From: Agromyces ramosus
GTDB lineage: Bacteria; Actinomycetota; Actinomycetes; Actinomycetales; Microbacteriaceae
DNA length: 64,000 nucleotides
Assembly: GCF_030817175.1 (NCBI RefSeq)
Contig: NZ_JAUSYY010000001.1
Location: forward strand, 310,001-374,000
Direction of reading: 5' to 3'
Shown here: in pieces, positions 43,092-50,871 of the stretch
Numbering within the stretch: the stretch's first letter is position 1
Layout: each line of letters opens with the position of its first letter
The notes under the pieces: generated by a model
Told to the model about the DNA's origin: nothing
Database searches by the model: none
What the model saw: only the letters and a program-made list of their open reading frames with translations
Translations under genes and position numbers: made by a program

Positions 43092-44975
43092 CTACGTGGC
43101 GCGGCGGCCCTTTCGTAGCACGGGGTCCACGAATCCCGACCCGTGATCGAGCTGGTAGTCGAGGTTCACGGCCGCGTTGATGAGCGAGAGGTGACTGAAA
43201 GCCTGCGGGAAGTTGCCGAGTTGCTCGCCCGTGAGCCCGATCTCCTCGGCGTAGAGGCCGACGTGGTTCGCGTAGGTCAGCATCTTCTCGAAGGTGAACT
43301 GGGCGTCGTCGAGTCGTCCCGAGCGGGCGAGCGCGTCGACGTACCAGAACGAGCAGAGCGTGAAGGTGCCCTCGGAGCCGCGAAGACCGTCGGGCGACGC
43401 GCTCGGGTTGTAGCGGTAGACGAGGCTGTCGGAGACGAGCTCCTTGTCCATCGCGTCGAGCGTCGAGAGCCACATCGGGTCGCGCGGTGCGATGAAGCCC
43501 ATGAGCGGCATCACGAGCAGCGATGCGTCGAGCACGTCGGTGTCCTGGTGCTGCACGAAGGCACCGCGTTCGGGATGCCACCCCTTCGACATGACCTGCC
43601 CGTAGATCGCGTCGCGCTGCTCCGTCCATCGCACGACATCCGCGGGCCGGCCGCGCGATCGGGCGAGCCGGATGCCCCGGTCGAGCGCGATCCAGCACAT
43701 GAAACGGCCATACGTGAAGTTCTGCTGGCCACCGCGCGTCTCCCAGATGCCCTCTTCAGGCCGGTCCCAGTTCTCGCAGACCCAATCGAGCATCTCGGCG
43801 ACCTGGGTCCAGCCGACGTGCGGGAGCTGCAGTCCATGGGTGTCGGCGAGATGGATCGAGTCCATGGCTTCGCCGTAGATGTCGAGCTGGAGCTGGTCGG
43901 CCGCCCCGTTTCCGATCCGCACCGGAATCGACCCGCGGTAGCCGACGAAATGGTCGAGCGTCTCTTCGACGAGATCGGACGAGCCATCGACCCGGTACAT
44001 GATCTTCAGCGGGCCCGAGCCGGTGCCGACGCTCTCGTGGATGCGGTCCATCAGCCAGGCCACGAACGCCTCCGCCTCGTCGGTGTAGCCGAGGCTGAGC
44101 AGTGCGTAGACCGAGAATGAGGCGTCGCGCACCCACGTGTAGCGGTAGTCCCAGTTGCGTTCGCCGCCGACCTGCTCGGGCAACGCGGCGGTCGGGGCCG
44201 CCACGAGCGCACCCGTCGGCGCGTAGGTCATGAGCTTCAGCGTCATCGCGGAGCGCGCGACCATCTCCCGCCAGCGGCCCGTGTAGGTCGACCGGTCGTT
44301 CCACTCCCGCCAGTAGCGCCGGGTGTCGCGGAACATCTCGGTCAGCTCGTCGGGAGACACTCGCTTCGGCTTCGCCCCACCGGACTCGAGCACGACGCCG
44401 GTGATCTCCCCGGCGTCGAGGCTGCCGGTCACGCGGATTCCGTCGCCGACGACCTCGACCTTTCCTGCCCGCTCCGGGCCGTGCATCACGAAGCCCCCGA
44501 CGCGGTGCACGGTGAGGGTCTGGTCAGCGGAGGAGAACATCACACCTTCACCCTCGGCGCTCTCGATCGTGTGCGACGCGCGGCCGTAGTCGAATCGGGG
44601 CTGGATCTCGGCGACGAAACTCATCGTGCCCCGCACCACGCGCAGCAGCCGTACCAATCGGTGGCGGTCGGTCGCGGGTCCCTTGGCGATGGGCATGAAG
44701 TCGACGACCTCGCCCACCCCGGCCTCCGTCATGAAACGGGTGATGAGGATGGCGGTGTTGGGAATGTACAGCTGGCGCGTCACGTAGTCGTCGGTGGCGG
44801 GGCGAACGCTGCAGAAACCGCCCCGTTCCGCGTCGAGCAGCGACGCGAAGATGCTCGGCGAGTCGAACCGCGGGCAGCAGAACCAGTCGATCGTGCCGTT
44901 CGTGTCGACCAACGCGGCGGTCTGCAGATCGCCGATCAGGCCGTGGTCGGCGACGTTCGGATACCTCTCAGCCAT
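43092..44975 (-). CDS. Glycoside hydrolase family 15 enzyme (trehalase/glucoamylase-like)
   Basis: 627 residues from the ATG at 44975. N-terminal beta-sandwich (IGDLQTAALVDTNGTIDWFCCPRFDSPSIFASLLD), then an alpha/alpha-barrel with RNWDYRYTWVRDASFSVYALLSLGY (first catalytic Glu region), WETRGGQQNFTYGRFMCWIALDRG and the C-terminal YAEEIGLTGEQLGNFPQAFSHLSLINAA with the second acidic residue. Actinobacterial GH15 members include trehalases; trehalose made by the OtsAB protein at 2-4 kb is one plausible substrate. Alternative: alpha-glucan glucosidase. Followed by zwf. Confidence 0.88.
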   Translation of the reverse strand: MAERYPNVADHGLIGDLQTAALVDTNGTIDWFCCPRFDSPSIFASLLDAERGGFCSVRPATDDYVTRQLYIPNTAILITRFMTEAGVGEVVDFMPIAKGPATDRHRLVRLLRVVRGTMSFVAEIQPRFDYGRASHTIESAEGEGVMFSSADQTLTVHRVGGFVMHGPERAGKVEVVGDGIRVTGSLDAGEITGVVLESGGAKPKRVSPDELTEMFRDTRRYWREWNDRSTYTGRWREMVARSAMTLKLMTYAPTGALVAAPTAALPEQVGGERNWDYRYTWVRDASFSVYALLSLGYTDEAEAFVAWLMDRIHESVGTGSGPLKIMYRVDGSSDLVEETLDHFVGYRGSIPVRIGNGAADQLQLDIYGEAMDSIHLADTHGLQLPHVGWTQVAEMLDWVCENWDRPEEGIWETRGGQQNFTYGRFMCWIALDRGIRLARSRGRPADVVRWTEQRDAIYGQVMSKGWHPERGAFVQHQDTDVLDASLLVMPLMGFIAPRDPMWLSTLDAMDKELVSDSLVYRYNPSASPDGLRGSEGTFTLCSFWYVDALARSGRLDDAQFTFEKMLTYANHVGLYAEEIGLTGEQLGNFPQAFSHLSLINAAVNLDYQLDHGSGFVDPVLRKGRRAT

Positions 44976-45063
44976 GCGAGCGACCCCCCAGTCCTGTGAG
45001 CATCGTGGCACGGGAGGGGGCTGGGCGCTAGGCCGCGCGAGGGTCGGTTCGCAGGCCAGCGCC

Positions 45064-45069
45064 TAGACT
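45064..45069 (+). promoter_or_regulatory. -10 element of tRNA-Leu
   Basis: TAGACT, 12 nt before the 5' end of the tRNA. A transcript start 6-7 nt past it would leave a very short 5' leader. Confidence 0.5.
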
Positions 45070-45081
45070 GATCGGGCACTC

Positions 45082-45163
45082 GCGGGAGTGGTGAAATCGG
45101 CAGACACGCAGGATTTAGGTTCCTGTGCCTTCGGGCGTGTGGGTTCAAATCCCACCTTCCGCA
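45082..45163 (+). tRNA. tRNA-Leu (TAG anticodon)
   Basis: 82 nt with a long variable arm (TGCCTTCGGGCG region). Acceptor GCGGGAG pairs with CTTCCGC (one G-T). Anticodon arm CAGGA-TTTAGGT-TCCTG gives anticodon TAG. T arm GTGGGTTCAAATCCCAC. CCA not encoded. Confidence 0.96.
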
Positions 45164-45265
45164 CTCGAGGCGCACCGGGCACTCTCGGCATCCCCGGGGC
45201 ATCACTGATTTCGTCGTCGATCGTGCGGAAGCTGTGAAGGGAGTAGTCGCCAACTGGCTCGTCCC

Positions 45266-46567
45266 TCACCGCGACCCTTCGTCGCGGCTCACCCGCACCA
45301 CGGTGCGATCCAGCGGCAGTTCATCGTGACGGATGCTCGCATCGACGCCTTCGAACGGCAGTTCACCGGTGGGCTCGAGGCCGACGTTGTCGTCCCAGAT
45401 GCGTTCGGTGATGTGCCCGAGCAGTTCGAACTCGTCGAAGACGTACGGCATGCCGTCAGACGGGAAGAAGGTGGGCTCAGTCTGCAGATGGAAATGCAGG
45501 TGCGGCGTGGTCGAGTTGCCGCTGCTGCCGATGAGCCCGAGCTCTTGGCCCTGCTCGACATCGTCACCGACGCGGACCCGCACCGATCCCGGATCCATGT
45601 GACCGTAGAGCGCGAAGATCCCCGGTTCGATCTCAACCACGACGTGGTTGCCCACCGTGTGCTCGATCGGCGGTATCGGCGGTGGTCCCGGGAGCGATGT
45701 GGTGTTCGGGATGCCGTCCACCGCCCGCACGACGGTACCCGAGGCGGCAGCGACGATGGGCTGCTGGTAGCTGAAATAGCTCGAGAGCTGACTGGGTTCG
45801 CCCTCCCACGTACGGTGCTCCTCATCGAGCAGGTAGAAGTCGATCGCATAGCGCTGGGGAACGAGCGCCTGGCCGTTGATGGGAGCGAGACCCCGGCGGT
45901 GATGCGTGCTGTCGGCGCAGCATCCTTCGCTCATGTACCAGATGCCGTCTTGCACGGGAACGCCCACCACGGGCGCGGCTCGGTCATCGACCGCCGTGGT
46001 GCCGATTGCCGATGAGAACTCCGCCGGTTCGCCTTCAGGACGGATGATCGCTCCGGATGCCGCGAGCTCCAGCGTCTTCGGAATGTCGGCGTCGGCCCCG
46101 AGCTGCACATCGACCCACGCAACCCACGTTTCGGCGGGCCCGATGAGCAGCGGGTCGGTGCTGTCGGTGCCGTCGGCTGATGCGCCCAGACGCGTGACTG
46201 AGCGGTTCAACTGCGGGCCCTCCTCGGCCAGCAATGGATCGTCGGAATCAGCATCGCTCACCTCGAGACGATCGAGCTGCACGGGCAGCGAGGTGGCGTT
46301 GGTGATCAGGATGTCGTACGTGAGGTGAACCTTCTCGTCGGTGCCCTCCACCGGCATCGGCGGGGTGAGCACCGAGGTGGCGAGCGGCGTGAATCTCGTG
46401 TTCGGGTCGAGGTCGCCGCCCTCGGCCGACGATGTGGTGGCCGGCGGTGGTGTGCTGCCGGCCACGCCAGGTGGCGCTGGAGTGCATCCGGCGAGGACCC
46501 CGATGAATGCCAACCCGATGCACAGTCGAGTGATGGTTCGCGATCGTGTCGAATGGGAACGGAACAC
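45266..46567 (-). CDS. M23-family peptidase-like lipoprotein
   Basis: 433 residues from the GTG at 46567, which has GGGGGT 5 nt upstream (ATG at 46597 is an alternative). Signal peptide with lipobox VLAGC. Residues 60-210 are a unique beta-rich domain. The C-terminal third is the LytM/M23 fold: HHRRGLAPINGQALVPQRYAIDFY (metal His and Asp), VVAAASGTVVRAV-like strand, GNHVVVEIEPGIFALYGHMDPGSVRVRVGDDVEQGQELGLIGSSGNS and TPHLHFHLQ. The zinc ligands appear intact. Likely a peptidoglycan endopeptidase or an amidase activator. Activity not shown. Confidence 0.88.
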   Translation of the reverse strand: MFRSHSTRSRTITRLCIGLAFIGVLAGCTPAPPGVAGSTPPPATTSSAEGGDLDPNTRFTPLATSVLTPPMPVEGTDEKVHLTYDILITNATSLPVQLDRLEVSDADSDDPLLAEEGPQLNRSVTRLGASADGTDSTDPLLIGPAETWVAWVDVQLGADADIPKTLELAASGAIIRPEGEPAEFSSAIGTTAVDDRAAPVVGVPVQDGIWYMSEGCCADSTHHRRGLAPINGQALVPQRYAIDFYLLDEEHRTWEGEPSQLSSYFSYQQPIVAAASGTVVRAVDGIPNTTSLPGPPPIPPIEHTVGNHVVVEIEPGIFALYGHMDPGSVRVRVGDDVEQGQELGLIGSSGNSTTPHLHFHLQTEPTFFPSDGMPYVFDEFELLGHITERIWDDNVGLEPTGELPFEGVDASIRHDELPLDRTVVRVSRDEGSR

Positions 46568-46797
46568 ATTTACCCCCGCTGAGATCAGCCAGTACATTCA
46601 GTCCGATCATGCAAACGGCCCCTGTACCTGAGGCGCAGACTATCAGTGCGCCCGTGCGGCAGAGCCCTAGCGAATAGTCCGGGGCAACGTCAACCCTGAG
46701 GTGGATCGTGTCCTCGCCGCTTAACGTGAGTGTCCTGAGGGAGCCACGCTGCGCGATGGCCCCTCCGTGAAAGCTCGATGTGGGAGGACAGAAGACC

Positions 46798-46926
46798 ATG
46801 AGCGAACAGACTGAGCCTCGGCCCGTCCGCGTCGCGGACCACCTGACCGACCGGGAGGCCGGCCAGCTGCTGTTGGCATTCCTGACCACCGTCGTTCTCA
46901 TCCTCGCTGCGGGTTCCTTCCTTTGA
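46798..46926 (+). CDS. Tiny single-helix membrane protein
   Basis: 42 residues: MSEQTEPRPVRVADHLTDR, a short linker, then one C-terminal helix (LLLAFLTTVVLILAAGSFL). GGGAGGA lies about 9 nt before the ATG, and the gene is followed 23 nt later by another small membrane protein with its own GGAGG site. Not recognised as a known family; the gene is below common length cut-offs. Confidence 0.6.
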   Translation: MSEQTEPRPVRVADHLTDREAGQLLLAFLTTVVLILAAGSFL

Positions 46927-46949
46927 GCGCATCCTGACGGAGGTCGCGC

Positions 46950-47222
46950 ATGGGTTACTCCCGATCGCCCCGCGCTGACGGCATCTGGTTGGCGGTGGGT
47001 GTGCTCGCCGTGCTGATCGCCGTGGCTGAGTGCGTCGCAGCGATCGTCCTGGTGAACCGCCCCGGCGTCGCTGCCGCCGTCGGACTGCCGGAGTGGGGCG
47101 TGCTGTGCGTGAACGTCACCGCCATCGGCGTGATCGTGCTGCTCGTCATCTCGATGCTGATCGGCGTCATTCCACGCGGGGCGCCCCACTGGGACGCGCC
47201 GCGCTCCAGGCCGGCCGGCTAG
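46950..47222 (+). CDS. Small two-helix membrane protein
   Basis: 90 residues. Helices at about residues 13-36 (GIWLAVGVLAVLIAVAECVAAIVLV) and 48-70 (GVLCVNVTAIGVIVLLVISMLIGVI), with a Pro/Arg-rich tail. GGAGG lies 6-8 nt before the ATG. Function unknown; it probably shares a transcript with the 42-residue peptide upstream. Confidence 0.65.
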   Translation: MGYSRSPRADGIWLAVGVLAVLIAVAECVAAIVLVNRPGVAAAVGLPEWGVLCVNVTAIGVIVLLVISMLIGVIPRGAPHWDAPRSRPAG

Positions 47223-47252
47223 TGCCGGTGACGATCTCAACACCACCCAGCC

Positions 47253-47954
47253 ATGACCAGGACACTGCCGATGCATGCCACCTCCGTCGTGGGGCAGACC
47301 TCGGAATGGACGGCGCGAGCCGGGCTTCGCCTCGAACAGCTGCTTCGGCATCTCCCAGTGCACCGGCCGCGCTGGCTGCGTGGCCCGGCACTCTCCGACC
47401 CCGTTCGTCGCCCCACGATCGTGACCGAGCGACTCACGCTTCGCGCACACCGGCTTCGGCATCGACGCGCGTGGTACGCGCTCCAGTCCGACCCCGATGT
47501 CGTTCGCTACCTGCAATGGCCGCTCCGCTCGCGCACCGCGTCGTTCAAGCACCTCCTCGACCGGATGCGGCACACGCGGCTCGAGCGGAAGGACGACTTC
47601 CTGGCGCTTGCCGTGCTGCTCGATGGTCGTGTCATCGGCGACGTCTCGCTCCACCTTCGGAACGTCGACCCTCACCTGCGTCATCTCGAGATCGGGTGGG
47701 TGTTCGCTCCGGCTGCGCAAGGACGCGGCTACGCGACCGAGGCAGCCATCGGGATGCTCGAGCTCGCGTTCGGACGGCTCGGAGCGCGGCAGGTGACCGC
47801 CCGCATGCAATCGGCGAACGACCGCTCGCAGGCGCTCGCGACGCGGCTCGGCTTCGTCGAGGTGTCGGAGGCACGTGGCATCCGGCTGATGGCCATCAGT
47901 TCGGAGCAGTTCGCCCTGACGCGCCGAGCGGCGGCTTCTCGACGGGCGGAATAG
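47253..47954 (+). CDS. GNAT-family N-acetyltransferase (RimJ/RimL-like)
   Basis: 233 residues; an in-frame ATG at 47271 is an alternative start. After an unusual Arg/Leu-rich N-terminal extension of about 50 residues, the GNAT core begins: TIVTERLTLRAH, the beta4 strand HLEIGWVFAPAAQGRGYATEAA with the acetyl-CoA loop Q/RGxGYA, and MQSANDRSQALATRLGFVEV. It resembles enzymes that acetylate ribosomal N-termini or small molecules; acceptor unknown. Confidence 0.85.
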   Translation: MTRTLPMHATSVVGQTSEWTARAGLRLEQLLRHLPVHRPRWLRGPALSDPVRRPTIVTERLTLRAHRLRHRRAWYALQSDPDVVRYLQWPLRSRTASFKHLLDRMRHTRLERKDDFLALAVLLDGRVIGDVSLHLRNVDPHLRHLEIGWVFAPAAQGRGYATEAAIGMLELAFGRLGARQVTARMQSANDRSQALATRLGFVEVSEARGIRLMAISSEQFALTRRAAASRRAE

Positions 47955-48009
47955 ACCGCGGCGAAGAGTCGCTCTCTCTCTCAGTGAAGCTGAATCGAGA
48001 GGATCGTTC

Positions 48010-48390
48010 GTGACCACGTGGAGCCCGGAAGAACTCGACCGCATCGGCGGCGCCGAAGAGCTGAAGATCTCGTCGCGCCGGCCCGACGGCACGCTGCGAC
48101 CCTACGTGATCATCTGGGTCGTGCGCTCCGGCGACGAGCTCTACGTGCGCTCCGCGTACGGCCCGGGCAATCCCTGGTTCGTGCGCGCCCAGAAGAGCGG
48201 CGTCGGGCGCATCCGCGCGGGCGGTGTCGAACGCGACGTCGCCTTCGAGGTGCCGGCCGCCGACGTGCACGATGCGATCGACGCGGCCTACCACGCGAAG
48301 TACGACCGCCACGGGCCGAGGATCGTCGGCACCGTCGTGGGCCCCAAAGTGGTCGCGACCACGCTCCGGCTGGTGCCGCAGGCCGACTGA
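48010..48390 (+). CDS. DUF2255 family protein
   Basis: 126 residues from a GTG at 48010 with GAGAGGA upstream. The pattern WSPEELDRIGGAEELKISSRRPDG and VIIWVVRSGDELYVRSAYGPGNPWFVRAQKS matches DUF2255, a small split-barrel family distantly like nitroreductase/PPOX flavoproteins. Cofactor and role unknown. Confidence 0.85.
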   Translation: MTTWSPEELDRIGGAEELKISSRRPDGTLRPYVIIWVVRSGDELYVRSAYGPGNPWFVRAQKSGVGRIRAGGVERDVAFEVPAADVHDAIDAAYHAKYDRHGPRIVGTVVGPKVVATTLRLVPQAD

Positions 48391-48394
48391 GCGG

Positions 48395-49291
48395 TCAGCG
48401 CGCGTAGTCGGAACGGCGCACCGCGGCGGCATCCACCTCGATGCCGAACGCCTCGGCGGCATCGCAGATCGCACGGGCACGCGCGATGCGGGGCAGGTCG
48501 CTGCCGTCGCGGATGCCGCAGCGCTCGAGGGTGTCGAGCACCTCGAGCGCCCACGCGAGCTCGTCACCCGAGGGGCTGAGCGCGGCGTTCACCACGTCGA
48601 CCTGCTCCTCGCGGAGGCAGAGCCGGCCGGTCATGCCGACGGATGCCGCGTGCCGTGAGGCATCCGTCAGCGCCGCCGCCTCGCGACGCACGGTCGGCCC
48701 GTCGATCGGTCCCGGCAGGCCCGCGGCACGACTCGTGCTGACCAGGCGCGAGCGCGCGTAGAGCAGCGCCAGCGGGTCGTCGGCCGCACCGGTGTCGCGG
48801 CGGAAGTCGCCGCTGCCGAATGCGAGGCGGGCAACACCATGCGTCTCGGCGATGTCGAGCGCCGACTCGATGCCGCGCGCGCTCTCGACGAGCGCGACGA
48901 GCGGCAGGCCACCGCCGAGCGCGTCGAGCGTTCGGCGCAACTGGTCGGGCGCCTCGACCTTGGCGAGCACGACGCCCGCGACGAGATCACGACCTCGCAG
49001 GAGCGCGACATCCGTTCGCCACTCGTCGGATGCTACGTCGGCGATGCGCACCCACGGCCGGAGCCCTGCGTCGGCGGCCGCGGCGAGCGCGTGACGAGCG
49101 CGCCCCTTGTCGGCGGGGGCCACGCCGTCCTCGAGGTCGACGACCACCACGTCGGCTCCGGATGCCGCGACCCGGCTGGCGAGCCCGGGCGCCGAGCCCG
49201 GCACGAGCAGCCAGGACCGGGCGAGCCCGGCGGGCACCGTGGAATCGGTGCCCGCCGGGGCCCGGGAGGTGACGCGAACGTCAGTGTCCAC
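48395..49291 (-). CDS. HpcH/HpaI aldolase-citrate lyase family protein (CitE-like)
   Basis: 298 residues from a GTG at 49291. CitE pattern: RSWLLVPGSAPGLASRVAASGADVVVVDLEDGVAPADKG, LPLVALVESARGIESALDIAETHGVARLAFGSGDF and GRLCLREEQVDVVNAALSPSGDELAWA. Such proteins cleave or thioester-hydrolyse malyl- or citramalyl-CoA. It starts 11 nt inside the dicarboxylate symporter gene, so the two are coupled and the lyase may use an imported C4 acid. Exact reaction unknown. Confidence 0.85.
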   Translation of the reverse strand: MDTDVRVTSRAPAGTDSTVPAGLARSWLLVPGSAPGLASRVAASGADVVVVDLEDGVAPADKGRARHALAAAADAGLRPWVRIADVASDEWRTDVALLRGRDLVAGVVLAKVEAPDQLRRTLDALGGGLPLVALVESARGIESALDIAETHGVARLAFGSGDFRRDTGAADDPLALLYARSRLVSTSRAAGLPGPIDGPTVRREAAALTDASRHAASVGMTGRLCLREEQVDVVNAALSPSGDELAWALEVLDTLERCGIRDGSDLPRIARARAICDAAEAFGIEVDAAAVRRSDYAR

Positions 49292-50708
49292 GGGCCTGCG
49301 CCGCCTTCTCCTGCTCGAGCTCGCCGACGATGGCCGCGATGGCGGCCGTCGACGGGCGCTGCTCGCGTTCGAGCTCGGCTTGCTCGTCGGCGGACAGGTG
49401 GTCGTCGACGCTCATCGTCGTCTCGTCGAAGGGCAGGTCGCCGGCGAGCACGCTGCGCAGCTGCTCCCGATCGAGCTGCTTCGTCCAGGTGCCGACGAGC
49501 AGGGTGGCCACGGCATTGCCGGTGAAGTTCGTGAGCGCGCGCGCCTCCGACATGAACCGGTCGATGCCGACGATCACGCCGACGCCGTCGACGAGGTCGG
49601 GCCGGTGCGCCTGCAGGCCGCCGGCGAGGGTCGCGAGGCCTGCGCCGGTCACGCCGGCCGCACCCTTCGAGGCGACCATCATGAAGAGCAGCAGGCCGAT
49701 CTGCTCACCGAGCGAGAGCGGCGTGCCCATGGCGCTCGCGATGAACAGCGATGCCATCGTCAGGTAGATCGCGGTGCCGTCGAGGTTGAACGAATAGCCC
49801 GTCGGCACCGTGATGCCGGCCACCGACTTCGACACGCCGACGTGCTCCATCTTCGCGATGAGGCGCGGCAGTGCGACCTCGCTCGACGACGTCGAGACGA
49901 TGAGGAGGTACTCGCGGCCGAGGTACTTCATCATGCGGAAGATGTTGACCCGTGCGACGGCCCACAGCAGCGATCCGAGCACGCCGACGATGAAGATCGC
50001 GCACGTGATGTAGAAGGCGATCATGAGGGTGCCGAGGCTGATGATGGCCGCGACGCCCGTGTTCCCCACGACGGCCGCGATCGCGCCGAACGCGCCGATC
50101 GGGGCGACCCACATGATCATCGCGAGGATGCGGAACACGAGGGCCTGGATCTGGCGGATCGCGCCGAGGATCGGTGCACCCTTCGACCCCATCTTCTGCA
50201 GCGCGAAGCCCACGAGCAGCGCCACGAACAGCACCTGCAGGATGTTCCCGTCGGTGAGCGACGACAGCAGTGAGACGGGGATGATCCCGAGGATGAACTC
50301 CGACGTGGTCTTCGGCTCGAGCGTGCTCGTGTCGTACGAGGCGCTCGCGATGTTCAGCCCCTCGCCCGGGTGGATGAGGTTGCCGACGACGAGGCCGATG
50401 CCGAGCGCGAAGGTCGACATCACCATGAAGTAGAGGAGCGCGAGCCCGCCCACCTTGCCGACCGTGGCCGCCTTCGCGATCGATCCGACGCCGAGCACGA
50501 TCGTGCAGAAGATGATCGGGGCGATCATCATCTTGATGAGGAGCACGAAGGCGTCACCGATCGGCTTCAGCCCGACCGCGAAGTCGGGAGCGACGAGTCC
50601 CACCGTGATGCCGGCGAGCACGGCCACGATGACCGCGATGTAGAGGTAGTGCGAGGATTCGATCCTCCGCCGGGGCTTCGTGCCCGAGGCCTGAGACTGG
50701 AGCGCCAT
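49281..50708 (-). CDS. Dicarboxylate/amino acid:cation symporter (DctA/GltP family)
   Basis: 475 residues from the ATG at 50708, which has GGAAGG 9 nt upstream (an upstream ATG at 50735 has none). Family patterns: FVLLIKMMIAPIIFCTIVLGVGS, SFALGIGLVVGN-like helix, STSSSEVALPRLI (serine-rich hairpin), TGYSFNLDGTAIYLT and SKGAAGVTGAGLATLAGGL, then a charged C-tail with SVDDHLSADEQAELEREQ. Imports C4-dicarboxylates or glutamate with protons or sodium. Divergent from a CitA/CitB-type two-component system that probably controls it. Confidence 0.92.
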   Translation of the reverse strand: MALQSQASGTKPRRRIESSHYLYIAVIVAVLAGITVGLVAPDFAVGLKPIGDAFVLLIKMMIAPIIFCTIVLGVGSIAKAATVGKVGGLALLYFMVMSTFALGIGLVVGNLIHPGEGLNIASASYDTSTLEPKTTSEFILGIIPVSLLSSLTDGNILQVLFVALLVGFALQKMGSKGAPILGAIRQIQALVFRILAMIMWVAPIGAFGAIAAVVGNTGVAAIISLGTLMIAFYITCAIFIVGVLGSLLWAVARVNIFRMMKYLGREYLLIVSTSSSEVALPRLIAKMEHVGVSKSVAGITVPTGYSFNLDGTAIYLTMASLFIASAMGTPLSLGEQIGLLLFMMVASKGAAGVTGAGLATLAGGLQAHRPDLVDGVGVIVGIDRFMSEARALTNFTGNAVATLLVGTWTKQLDREQLRSVLAGDLPFDETTMSVDDHLSADEQAELEREQRPSTAAIAAIVGELEQEKAAQARGH

Positions 50709-50837
50709 TGCCGTCTGCCTTCCGTGGTCGGTCATCGCCGGTCGACGATGATTCGGTATCGCCCAAGGATGCGACGGCGGATGACGGTGCATCCGGTTGT
50801 GTTCATACTGTTCGCGGCGGCCGACCCCACGCGTGTC

Positions 50838-50843
50838 TAGAGT
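50838..50843 (+). promoter_or_regulatory. -10 element of the two-component operon
   Basis: TAGAGT, about 29 nt before the ATG at 50872. It lies in the 163-bp divergent gap with the symporter gene, so a response regulator bound between could serve both sides. No inverted repeat convincing enough to call was found. Confidence 0.4.
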
Positions 50844-50871
50844 GATCACGAGCAGCGTTGCGAGGTGGACC

